Source: Streptantibioticus silvisoli (GTDB lineage Bacteria > Actinomycetota > Actinomycetes > Streptomycetales > Streptomycetaceae). From it: DNA of 64,000 nucleotides. Positions within the stretch are counted from its first letter, which is position 1; each line of letters begins with the position of its first letter. The notes under the pieces are model-generated. The model saw nothing but the letters and a program-made list of their open reading frames with translations. It did no database searches and was not told the DNA's origin. Of this stretch, positions 36,256 to 45,519 are shown piece after piece. Both the position numbers and the translations under genes were made by a program. Location: positions 1 to 64,000 of the forward strand of contig NZ_JAAGKO020000004.1 of assembly GCF_027947535.2 (NCBI RefSeq), read 5' to 3'.

Positions 36256-37248
36256 GTGAACCAGCATCAGCACGACCCGGCGGCCCCGGCCGGGCTGCCG
36301 GGCGGTGAGGGCGAGCACGCGCTCCAGCGGGAACTGGGCACCGTGGACCGGGCCGGCCGGTTCTACGACGAGCAGGTGCGCGACCGGCTCAACACCCGGA
36401 TGCGGGAGTTCGTCGCCCGGCAGGAGATGTTCTTCCTGTCCACCTCCGACGCCGGGGGAGAGTGCGACAGCTCGTTGCGGGCCGGGCCGCCCGGGTTCGT
36501 CCTGGTGCTGGACGACCGGACGCTGGCCTACCCCGAGTACCGGGGCAACGGCGTCATGGCGTCGCTCGGCAACATCAAGGAGAACCCGCACGTCGGCCTG
36601 CTGCTGGTCGACTTCGGCCGGGACCGTATCGGCCTGCACGTCAACGGCCGGGCGCGGCTGGTCCCCGACGAGCTGATGCGGATCTGGCGCACCGACCTGC
36701 CGGTCGACCCGGTGCCGGGCCGCCGTCCGCAGATCTGGGTGGAGGTCGGCATCAAGGAGGCCTACATCCACTGCTCCAAGCACATCCCGCACCTGGTCAA
36801 GGCGCCGCCGGCCGGCGCGGCGAGCGGTACGGCGGACGGCGACCGCGCCTGGGGCACCGACGACGTCCACCGCAAGGGCGGCGACTTCTTCCACACCGCC
36901 GCCGAAGGCCGCGCGGCGGAGGGCCGCACCGCAGAGGGGCGCGAAAGCGTCACCCACCACGGCCCCCGCGAGGAGCCCCGCCATCCGGCACGCCGCACGG
37001 CGCAGCCAGCGGCACCGGCCAGGGGCACCGGCGCGCCGCTGCCCGGCCCGGCCCCCGCCGACGTGGCGGAGCGGGCCAGGCTGGCGGTGCGGTCCCGGGC
37101 GGACCGGGCCGGGCTGCCGGACCCGGACATGTGGCGCCGGGAGGCGGAACGCGCGCTGGCCAGGGCCCACCGCCGCGATCCGCAGGCAGGCGCGGTGCCG
37201 CCCGCCCCGGTGCACGGCGCCGGGGCGTTCCGCGGCTGGTTCGGCTGA
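36256..37248 (+). CDS. PNPOx-fold flavoprotein (pyridoxamine-phosphate-oxidase family)
   Basis: A 330-residue protein. Residues about 50-180 form the split-barrel FMN-binding fold of the pyridoxamine 5'-phosphate oxidase family, with RMREFVARQEMFFLSTSD, YRGNGVMASLGNIKENPHV and YIHCSKHIPHL. The C-terminal 140 residues are Pro/Arg/Ala-rich, with a short repeat GRAAEGRTAEGR. The start is GTG 36256. It lies 60 bp after the flavohemoglobin-like gene on the same strand, suggesting a shared redox role. The enzyme activity is not known. Confidence 0.85.
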   Translation: MNQHQHDPAAPAGLPGGEGEHALQRELGTVDRAGRFYDEQVRDRLNTRMREFVARQEMFFLSTSDAGGECDSSLRAGPPGFVLVLDDRTLAYPEYRGNGVMASLGNIKENPHVGLLLVDFGRDRIGLHVNGRARLVPDELMRIWRTDLPVDPVPGRRPQIWVEVGIKEAYIHCSKHIPHLVKAPPAGAASGTADGDRAWGTDDVHRKGGDFFHTAAEGRAAEGRTAEGRESVTHHGPREEPRHPARRTAQPAAPARGTGAPLPGPAPADVAERARLAVRSRADRAGLPDPDMWRREAERALARAHRRDPQAGAVPPAPVHGAGAFRGWFG

Positions 37249-37259
37249 CCGTCAGCCGA
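37241..37259. repeat. Palindrome spanning both stop codons of convergent genes
   Basis: A 9-1-9 palindrome (TCGGCTGAC, C, GTCAGCCGA) contains the TGA of the PNPOx-like gene and the TGA of the opposing Nudix gene, which end only 3 bp apart. It may act as a minimal terminator. Confidence 0.6.
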
Positions 37260-37752
37260 CGTCGGGGTCGAGGAGCGCGCGGACGCCTTCGATGTTGGCG
37301 GCCAGGTAGGTGCGCAGCGACGCCGGGGTGAGCCGGACGGACGTGACGCCCTCGGGGGTGAACGGGACGCGGACCACGTCGTAGGTGCCGTTGGGCTGCT
37401 CGATCTCCGGGCCGTGGCGTCTGGACAGGTCCATGGACTCCAGGCGGCAGGCGAAGAAGTACTGGATCTTGACGCCAGCGGTGCCGTCCTCGCCGACGTG
37501 TTCGACCGTGTCGACGAAGGCGGTCACCGGATCGCTGACCCTGGCGCCGACCTCTTCGTCGACCTCGCGGTGCAGTGCCTCGGTCACGGTGGCGTCCTCC
37601 GGCTCGACGCCGCCGCCGGGGGTCACCCAGTAGGTCGGTACGCCGGGTCTGACGCGTTTGATCAGGATGAGCTGGTCGTCGTCGAGCAGGATCGCGCGGG
37701 CCGTGCGTTTGATCACCGGCCGGGCGGCAGGATCGGGGTCGTGCGCTGGCAT
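37252..37752 (-). CDS. Nudix hydrolase
   Basis: A 166-residue hydrolase of nucleoside-diphosphate-linked compounds. The Nudix-box region reads GGGVEPEDA then EALHREVDEEVG; its glutamates bind the metal. The preceding strand YWVTPGG is typical. The start is taken as ATG 37752 (MPAHDPDPAARP); a longer form from 37827 would add an unconserved Arg/Pro-rich extension. The substrate is unknown. Confidence 0.85.
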   Translation of the reverse strand: MPAHDPDPAARPVIKRTARAILLDDDQLILIKRVRPGVPTYWVTPGGGVEPEDATVTEALHREVDEEVGARVSDPVTAFVDTVEHVGEDGTAGVKIQYFFACRLESMDLSRRHGPEIEQPNGTYDVVRVPFTPEGVTSVRLTPASLRTYLAANIEGVRALLDPDVG

Positions 37753-37846
37753 GGTGGGACCATGCCGCGCCGGGCGGCTGCCGAAACGCCCCGGAGGGCC
37801 GCAATCGGAATCGCGGGTTCTGGCCATGCGCGGCAGTCTCGTCCCG

Positions 37847-38974
37847 CTACCGGGCGGCGTCCAGGGCCTGGAGGACGTCCGTGACGATGTCCTCGGCGTC
37901 CTCCACGCCGACCGAGAAGCGGATGAAGCCGTCCGGCACCGCGTCGCCGCCCCAGCGTCCCCGGCGTTCCGCGGTGCTGAGGACGGAGCCGAAGCTGGTG
38001 GCCTCGGTGGTCAGCTGCAGGGCGGCCAGGAAGCGTTCGGCGTGCTCGCGGCCGGGCAGGACGAAGGAGACGACCGAGCCGAAGCGGCGCATCTGGCCGG
38101 CGGCGATCCGGTGCGCGGGGTCGTCGGGCAGGCCGGGGTGGCGCAGGCCGGTCACCTCGGGGCGGCCGCGCAGCGCGTCGGCGAGCGCGACGGCGTTGGC
38201 CGCCTGACGGTCGACGCGCAGGTGCAGGGTGGCCAGCGACCGGTGCGCGAGCCAGGCCTCCATCGGGCCGGGGATCGCCCCGACCGTCTTGCGCCACAGC
38301 CGGACGGCGGCGGCCAGCGCCGGGTCGGTCACCGTGACGTAGCCGAGCAGCAGGTCGCCGTGGCCGGTGAGCGCCTTGGTGCCGCTGGCCAGCGAGAAGT
38401 CGGCGCCGAGTTCCAGCGGCCGCTGGCCGAGCGGGGTGGCGAGGGTGTTGTCCACGGCGACGAGGACGCCGCGTTCGTGCGCGGCGGCGGCCAGCCGGCG
38501 GATGTCGCAGACGTCGAGCTCCGGGTTGGAGGGCGACTCGATCCACAGCAGCCGGGCGCCGTCGAGGACGTCGAGCTGCTGGTCGCCGGCGGTGGGTGCC
38601 AGCCGCACGTCGACGCCCCAGGAGTCCAGGCGCTGCCGCAGCGAGCGGGTGGCCTGGTAGCAGTCGGAGGGCAGCACGACGGTGTCGCCGGTCCGCACCT
38701 GGGACAGCAGCACGGCGGAGACCGCGGCCATCCCGGAGGCGAACACCACGGTGTCGGCGTCCGCACCGGGCGCCTCCAGCTGCGAGATGGCCGCTTCGAG
38801 GTGGGTCCACGTCGGGTTCTCGTCCCGGCCGTAGGTGTACGGGCCGGCGGCCTCGCCGGGCAGGTGGTAGTGCGAGACGAACACCGGGCCGGGCAGCGAC
38901 GGGGTGTAGGGCTCGGCGGCCGGGCGTCCGGCGTGCACGCTGGCGGTGCCGTCGCCGGTGGGGCGCTCCGACAT
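37847..38974 (-). CDS. Cystathionine gamma-lyase/synthase-type PLP enzyme
   Basis: A 375-residue enzyme of the Cys/Met-metabolism PLP family. Visible are YGRDENPTWTHLE, FASGMAAVSAVLL, WIESPSNPELDV and VAVDNTLATPLGQRPLELGAD. The PLP lysine lies in ASGTKALTGHGD (about residue 198). C-terminal RFSVGVEDAEDI completes the fold. Streptomycete genes of this kind are usually named cystathionine gamma-lyase; lyase and synthase cannot be told apart here. The ATG follows GGAGG closely. Three parS sites lie just upstream. Confidence 0.9.
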   Translation of the reverse strand: MSERPTGDGTASVHAGRPAAEPYTPSLPGPVFVSHYHLPGEAAGPYTYGRDENPTWTHLEAAISQLEAPGADADTVVFASGMAAVSAVLLSQVRTGDTVVLPSDCYQATRSLRQRLDSWGVDVRLAPTAGDQQLDVLDGARLLWIESPSNPELDVCDIRRLAAAAHERGVLVAVDNTLATPLGQRPLELGADFSLASGTKALTGHGDLLLGYVTVTDPALAAAVRLWRKTVGAIPGPMEAWLAHRSLATLHLRVDRQAANAVALADALRGRPEVTGLRHPGLPDDPAHRIAAGQMRRFGSVVSFVLPGREHAERFLAALQLTTEATSFGSVLSTAERRGRWGGDAVPDGFIRFSVGVEDAEDIVTDVLQALDAAR

Positions 38975-38998
38975 GGGGCCTCCTGGAGGTGAAGCGAT

Positions 38999-39012
38999 GT
39001 TTCACGTGAAAC
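38999..39012. other. parS site 9
   Basis: Exact GTTTCACGTGAAAC, left member of a pair with centres 19 bp apart. Confidence 0.95.
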
Positions 39013-39017
39013 AGGGT

Positions 39018-39031
39018 GTTTCACGTGAAAC
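39018..39031. other. parS site 10
   Basis: Exact GTTTCACGTGAAAC, right member of the pair. Confidence 0.95.
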
Positions 39032-39054
39032 ATCGCCATCGGGCGAAGAGTGAT

Positions 39055-39068
39055 GTTTCACGTGAAAC
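39055..39068. other. parS site 11
   Basis: Exact GTTTCACGTGAAAC, 37 bp beyond site 10 and 11 bp past the stop of the holin-like gene. Confidence 0.95.
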
Positions 39069-39078
39069 ATGGGCGATG

Positions 39079-39459
39079 TCAGTCGTCGTCGTCCGGCAGG
39101 ATCAGGTGCAGCACCCAGGCCACGACGCTGACGATCAGGCCGCCGAGCACCGCGGCCACGAAGCCGGAGACGTGGAAGTCGATCGAGAGCTTGCCGGCCA
39201 GGTAGGAGGTCAACAGCATCATCAGGGCGTTCACCACCAGGGTGAACAGGCCGAGGGTGAGCACCACCAGCGGGAAGGACAGCAACTTCACCACCGGCTT
39301 GACCAGCCAGTTGATGACGCCGAAGACGAGTGCCACCAGGATGAGCGCGAGGACCTTGTGCCCGGTGTCGGTACCGGTCAGAGTGATGCCCTTGATCAGC
39401 CAGACGGCCACCCCGAGGGCGACCGCGTTGGCCAGGGTCTTGACCACGAATTTCTTCAT
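39079..39459 (-). CDS. Phage-holin-4-like (YvlD-type) membrane protein
   Basis: A 126-residue protein with four hydrophobic segments and an acidic end (LPDDDD). KFVVKTLANAVALGVAVWLI and FGVINWLVKPVVKLLSFPL are characteristic of the phage_holin_4_2/YvlD family, which is widespread on chromosomes and not phage-derived in this setting. The function is unknown. The start is ATG 39459; upstream in-frame codons lie within the divergent cupin gene. Confidence 0.87.
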   Translation of the reverse strand: MKKFVVKTLANAVALGVAVWLIKGITLTGTDTGHKVLALILVALVFGVINWLVKPVVKLLSFPLVVLTLGLFTLVVNALMMLLTSYLAGKLSIDFHVSGFVAAVLGGLIVSVVAWVLHLILPDDDD

Positions 39460-39510
39460 GCAGGGGATCGTCGCAGACAGGGTGATCCCCAGGACAAGGG
39501 AACAGACGTA

Positions 39511-39828
39511 ATGAAATTGTTCCGGCTCGACGATCTGGACGCGGAGCGAGCGGCCCATGACGGCGCGTATCTGCAGTTCCTGCGGGAGCGCAACATGTCG
39601 GCGGGGCTCTACGCGCTTCCGGCCGGTGAGGCCGACCCGCAGTCGCCGCACGACCAGGACGAGATCTACCTCGTGGTGAGCGGCCGGGCGTCGATCACGG
39701 TCGGCGAGGAGACGTCGGTGGTGGCCCGGGGCAGCGTCGTGTACGTGCCGGCCAGGACCCCGCACCGGTTCCACCACATCACCGAGGACCTGCGGGTCCT
39801 GGTGGTCTTCTCACCGCCGGAGAAGTGA
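39511..39828 (+). CDS. Small cupin protein
   Basis: A 105-residue single-domain cupin. HDQDEIYLVVSGRASITVGEE supplies the first motif (His and Glu ligands) and VYVPARTPHRFHHI the second. It probably binds a metal; the substrate is unknown. The ATG at 39511 is divergent from the holin-like gene, 51 bp away. Confidence 0.87.
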   Translation: MKLFRLDDLDAERAAHDGAYLQFLRERNMSAGLYALPAGEADPQSPHDQDEIYLVVSGRASITVGEETSVVARGSVVYVPARTPHRFHHITEDLRVLVVFSPPEK

Positions 39829-39976
39829 CGGCGGCGGTCGCTCTCAGGGACGTGGGCCCGATCACCCGTAAGGGTTTCCTCAGGGACGGATGGGGTCCCG
39901 GATGCCTCGGCGAACCCGCTGGACGGCCGTAAGCTCGCATCAGAAGGATTCGCAGAGGGGCGGAGGGAGTCTCATC

Positions 39977-40192
39977 GTGAACGGGTTCCTGAACGGTTTG
40001 CCGTGGTGGGTCAAGTGGGTCGTCATTCCGGTGATCGCGCTGTTCATCTTCGGCGGGCTGATCACCAGCATCATCGGCTTCGTGGTCGGGCTGCTGTTCA
40101 AGGTGATCCTCTTCGCCGTGCTGGTCGGCGGACTGGTCTTCGTGGTCAAACGCTTCACCTCGTCCAGCAACTCGTCCCGCAAGGACTGGTGA
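39977..40192 (+). CDS. DUF5326-like small membrane protein
   Basis: A 71-residue protein starting at GTG 39977 behind GGAGGGAG. NGLPWWVKWVVIPVIALFIF and GFVVGLLFKVILFAVLVGGL form two membrane helices, ending in a Ser-rich basic tail. The pattern fits the small actinobacterial family DUF5326, whose function is unknown. A strong terminator follows. Confidence 0.8.
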   Translation: MNGFLNGLPWWVKWVVIPVIALFIFGGLITSIIGFVVGLLFKVILFAVLVGGLVFVVKRFTSSSNSSRKDW

Positions 40193-40233
40193 CCGGCTGC
40201 CCGGCAGCCGTCTGAACCACGCCCCTGAACGGC

Positions 40234-40273
40234 CGGTGCCCGCGGCGGAGGAGACTCCGTACCGCGGGCACCG
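40234..40273. terminator. Convergent terminator
   Basis: Twelve-base plus five-base paired arms with a two-base bulge and a GAGA tetraloop, between the DUF5326-like gene and the convergent flotillin gene. Confidence 0.85.
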
Positions 40274-40330
40274 CCGTGTCCAGCGGACGCCGTCACCGGC
40301 ACCTGCCGGACCGGGCTGTCAGCCGGGCTG

Positions 40331-41827
40331 TCAGACCGACTGGGGCCCCTCCTCCTGAACGGTGATGCGGGTGCCGTTCAGCGGGGTCACCGGGGCCACC
40401 GGGCCCGCCGGGTCGGCGGCCGGAGCGGTCGCCGGGGGGTTCATCGCGGACAGCAGCTGCCGGGCCAGACCCAGTCCGGTGCCGCCCATGGTGAGGGCCT
40501 TGGCGAACATCTCCGACATGCCGTCGGCGCCGTTGAGCAGCACCATGTGGTCGACGTTGCCGAAGGCGGCCGCGCCGGCCTGCACGATCTCCGGCCACTT
40601 CTCGGCGAGCTGCTGCGCGACGACCGCCTCCTGGTTCTCCGCCAGCGCCGCCGCCCGGGCCTGGATCGCCGCGGCCTCGGCCAGCCCCTTGGCCCGGTCG
40701 GACTCCGCCTCGGCCAGACCGCGGGCCTTCGCCGCCGCCGCCTCGGCCTCACCGGTGGCGCGGGTCGAGGCGGCCGCCGCCTCACCGCGCGCCCTGGTGG
40801 CCTCCGCCTCCGCCGCGGCACGGGTCTTCACCCGGGTGGCCTCGGCGGCCGCGGCCAGCTCGGTCTCCCGGGCGTTGGCCTGCGCGGCCGAGATACGGGC
40901 GTCCCGGTCGGCCTCGGCCAGCGTGCGGCGCTCGTAGGCGTGCGCGTCGGCGGGCTTGCGGACGTCCGCCTGGAGCTGCATCTCGCGGCGGTTGGCCTCC
41001 AGCTCCGAGACCCGGGTCTCCTGGACGACGACCTCCTGGCGGGCGGCGGCCTCGGCGAGCGGGCCGGCCTGCTGGGCGGTGGCGGCGGCCTTGTCGCGTT
41101 CCGCCTGGTAGCCGGCCTGGAGGATCTCGCTGTCGCGGGTGGCCTCCGACATGCGGGCGGCCGCCTTCTGCTCGGCCTCGGTGGCCAGCCGGGACGCCTC
41201 CGCCTGGGCGATCCGCGCGTCCCGCTGGACGGCGGCGGCGTGCGGGGCGGCCAGGTTCTTGATGTAGCCGGTCGGGTCGTCGATCTCGTGGATCTGCAGC
41301 GAGTCGACGATCAGCCCCAGCTTCTCCATCTCGGTGCCGGAGGCCGCCCGGGTCTGCGCGGTCAGCTTGTCGCGGTCGCGGATCATCTCCTCGACCGTCA
41401 GACCGCCGACGATGGAGCGCAGGTGACCGGCGAACAGGTTGTGGACCCGGTTGCCCATGAACTTCTGCTGGTCCAGGAAGCGCCGCGCGGCGTTGGCGAT
41501 CGACACGTAGTCGTCGCCGACCTTGAAGATCACCACGCCCTGGACCTTGAGCGGGATGCCCTGCTGGGTGACGCACTCGACCGACAACTCGGTCTGGTTC
41601 AGGTCGAGTGACAGCTTGCGGACCGCCTGGACGCCCGGGATCACCAGCGTGCCGCGGCCGGTGACGATGCGGAACCCCAGGCCGTTGTCCACCCCGTCGG
41701 TGCGGTGCCGGGAACCGGAGATGACCAGCGCCTCGTTCGGCTCGGCGACCCGCCACATGAGCTTGAACAGCACGATCAGGATGATGAGTGCGACGAGTGC
41801 GGTACCCGCCACGACGCCGATGATCAT
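40331..41827 (-). CDS. Flotillin-like SPFH-domain protein
   Basis: A 498-residue membrane scaffold protein. The N-terminal helix (MIIGVVAGTALVALIILIVL) precedes the SPFH domain (about 30-210, with VPNEAL-like AEPNEALVISGS). A long Ala/Glu/Arg-rich coiled coil with repeated AEAEATRARGEAAA-type units follows at about 230-420. Flotillins organise membrane microdomains. ATG 41827 puts the membrane helix at the very start; longer frames run into the preceding gene. A small NfeD-like gene lies upstream, the usual partner. Confidence 0.9.
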   Translation of the reverse strand: MIIGVVAGTALVALIILIVLFKLMWRVAEPNEALVISGSRHRTDGVDNGLGFRIVTGRGTLVIPGVQAVRKLSLDLNQTELSVECVTQQGIPLKVQGVVIFKVGDDYVSIANAARRFLDQQKFMGNRVHNLFAGHLRSIVGGLTVEEMIRDRDKLTAQTRAASGTEMEKLGLIVDSLQIHEIDDPTGYIKNLAAPHAAAVQRDARIAQAEASRLATEAEQKAAARMSEATRDSEILQAGYQAERDKAAATAQQAGPLAEAAARQEVVVQETRVSELEANRREMQLQADVRKPADAHAYERRTLAEADRDARISAAQANARETELAAAAEATRVKTRAAAEAEATRARGEAAAASTRATGEAEAAAAKARGLAEAESDRAKGLAEAAAIQARAAALAENQEAVVAQQLAEKWPEIVQAGAAAFGNVDHMVLLNGADGMSEMFAKALTMGGTGLGLARQLLSAMNPPATAPAADPAGPVAPVTPLNGTRITVQEEGPQSV

Positions 41828-41960
41828 CGGCAATGCCCCCTTATCGCGACCCGGAGTCGGGCCGACGACGCGAGTGTCCTCCCGGGCACGGGGGCCGCCA
41901 ACGGGCAACGTCAATCTTGTCGCCGTTTTGACACCTGGGCTCCGCCGCTCGCGGCCGCCG

Positions 41961-42176
41961 TCAGACGAGCGGTGCCACGTAGACCGAGCGCGGCGGCTGG
42001 TACTCCACCACGACCACCAGCGTCCCGATGTCGATCCGCTCACCGGAAATCACCGGGTACGCCAGGAAGTGCTCGGCACCGCCGCGCACCGCGACCATGA
42101 CCTCGCCCACCAGTCCCGGCCCGATCGTGCCGGTCACCCGGCCCTGCAGTCCCACCATTCCCGGAGGGTAACCCAC
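41961..42176 (-). CDS. Small NfeD-like OB-fold protein
   Basis: A protein of about 71 residues: GLQGRVTGTIGPGLVGEVMV, then a strand with FLAYPVISGERIDIGTLVVV. The order resembles the C-terminal OB domain of NfeD, which is commonly encoded with flotillins, as here (133 bp upstream). The start is GTG 42176 or ATG 42158; neither has a strong ribosome site. Confidence 0.65.
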   Translation of the reverse strand: MGYPPGMVGLQGRVTGTIGPGLVGEVMVAVRGGAEHFLAYPVISGERIDIGTLVVVVEYQPPRSVYVAPLV

Positions 42177-42228
42177 CCCGGCCTGGCGCCCGGTGGGGAC
42201 GAACCGGTAGTTTCAACGACACCTTTGC

Positions 42229-44133
<1,905 letters not shown>

Positions 44134-44135
<2 letters not shown>

Positions 44136-44176
44136 ACCGTCACCTGAAAGGGGCGACCAAACCGTCACCTAAAAGG
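44134..44176. repeat. Direct repeat between thiC and the next gene
   Basis: AAACCGTCACCT is present twice about 24 bp apart, each followed by an AAAGG-like end; the second copy contains the short palindrome CACCT-AAA-AGGTG. It could be a regulatory site of the downstream gene. Confidence 0.45.
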
Positions 44177-44258
44177 TGGGACAAGGGTGTTCGCGCTCTA
44201 GTACCGTACGCGTTCGTCCCGTACCGGCCGCATGTCCGACAATCGACCAGGACCCCAC

Positions 44259-44816
44259 GTGAATCTCGACTTCAGCAGTAACCCGCTCTTCTCCTGGTAC
44301 GTCGTACTGCTCATCTTCAGCGGTCTCGTCATGCTGGTCATGGGCGTGCTCAACACCGGCGGCCTGACCAAGGGCTGGCGCGTACTCAACGCGCTCTTCG
44401 GTGTCGGCTTCTTCGGCTACGGCATCTACCTGGGATTCGTCTTCCAGGGCGGCAGCTACATCATCTTCTTCAAGGCGTTCATCCTGCCGGTCCTGATGAT
44501 CGTCAACTTCTTCCGCTCGATGTCGGCGCGGCAGAAGGTGAAGACGGCGCAGGCCGCCCAGGCCGCGATGTACGCCGGGCAGGTCCCGGGCGGTTACCCC
44601 CAGCAGGGCGGCCCGGCCGGCTACGGCGCCCCCGGCGGGTACCCGCAGCAGGCTCCGGGTGGCTACCCGCAGCAGCCGGCCCCCGGTGGCTACCCGGCTC
44701 CGGGTGCCTACTCCCAGCCGGCACCCGGCGGTTACCCGCAGCAGCCGGCTCCGGGCGGTTACCCGCAGCAGAACCCGGCCGGTTACCCGCAGCAGGGGCC
44801 CGGCCAGAACGGCTGA
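44259..44816 (+). CDS. Membrane protein with GGYPQQ-repeat tail
   Basis: A 185-residue protein with three or four hydrophobic segments in residues 5-95 and a C-terminal tail of [15 protein letters not shown]-type repeats. The function is unknown. The start is GTG 44259 (AGGA six bases upstream) or ATG 44232. The tail is encoded by degenerate tandem DNA repeats, and the same style of tail recurs at the N-termini of the 12.8-14.2 kb proteins. Confidence 0.75.
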   Translation: MNLDFSSNPLFSWYVVLLIFSGLVMLVMGVLNTGGLTKGWRVLNALFGVGFFGYGIYLGFVFQGGSYIIFFKAFILPVLMIVNFFRSMSARQKVKTAQAAQAAMYAGQVPGGYPQQGGPAGYGAPGGYPQQAPGGYPQQPAPGGYPAPGAYSQPAPGGYPQQPAPGGYPQQNPAGYPQQGPGQNG

Positions 44817-44845
44817 CCGGCCACGCCACCGCGCGGCAGCGCGAA

Positions 44846-44889
44846 AACCCGGGGTCCCCCGAGCTTTCAGGCTCCGGGGACCCCGGGTT
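44846..44889. terminator. Convergent terminator
   Basis: Fourteen-base perfect arms plus an inner GAGC/GCTC pairing, between the repeat-tail protein and the convergent SH3-like gene. Confidence 0.88.
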
Positions 44890-44922
44890 CTGGCGTCCTT
44901 GAGTCGCGCGTCCGTCAGCCGA

Positions 44923-45261
44923 TCAGCGCGCGCACCACTCCGGCGACCGCCCCAGGTTCTGGATGTAACGGGCTGAGGACCAGCCGAAGGTGTGGTCGCT
45001 CAGCTGGTACCAGAGACGGTTGCCGTGGACGTTCCCGCCGTTCTCCTTGCACTTGATGCTCACGATCGAACCCTGGGCGTGCCACCCGACCACCCGGCTG
45101 CCGGTGTCCGGTCGGGCCCGGACGAACAGGCCGCCGTTGGCGGTGACCCGGCCCTTGGCCTCCCACGCCGACCCGGCCGCGGTCGCGGTACCGGCGACGC
45201 TGACGGTGACCATGGCGCCGGCGGCGGCCGCCAGGGCGATCCTGCTGAGCTTCGACTGCAT
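44923..45261 (-). CDS. Secreted SH3-like domain protein
   Basis: A 112-residue exported protein. A signal peptide (MQSKLSRIALAAAAGAMVTV, cleavage near ATAAG) is followed by a bacterial SH3-like domain with GLFVRARPDTGSRVVGWHAQG and WYQLSDHTFGWSSARYI. Such domains bind cell-wall peptides. Two cysteines may pair. The ATG at 45261 follows AGGAG. From 45262 to 45519 I see only non-coding sequence. Confidence 0.85.
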   Translation of the reverse strand: MQSKLSRIALAAAAGAMVTVSVAGTATAAGSAWEAKGRVTANGGLFVRARPDTGSRVVGWHAQGSIVSIKCKENGGNVHGNRLWYQLSDHTFGWSSARYIQNLGRSPEWCAR

Positions 45262-45519
45262 CTGCTCACTCCTGTGAAAGCGCGGCCCGCGACGGGCCTG
45301 GGGATGCACCGTCGTCGGCCGGCGCCGTGCCCGCCGACGAACCGTGTGCGATCCGCGCGGATGCCCCGAGGAGCCACCCGGCGTTTCGCACTACAGCCAA
45401 AGTGGCACAAATGACGCGCTCTTCGTCGCGCTATGTGCTGGTCCGTTCGGGTATCCGTCGGATTTACCGCTCGGTGGCCCATCGGGTTTCCGGCGGAAAC
45501 ACCCTCGCCCGTACGGCTG

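Larger units (their letters stand above)
38994..39036. repeat. 43-bp inverted repeat made of two parS sites
   Basis: GCGAT, parS, AGGGT, parS, ATCGC: 19-bp arms with a 5-base spacer. The layout is the same as at 12740-12788, with a different spacer sequence. Confidence 0.9.

Noticed and set aside
33838-37215. A 1125-codon minus-strand frame
   Set aside because: It is antisense to the flavohemoglobin-like and PNPOx genes, whose domains are clear.
39079-39459. Holin-like gene as prophage remnant
   Set aside because: The YvlD/phage_holin_4 family is a common chromosomal membrane family and no phage genes are nearby.
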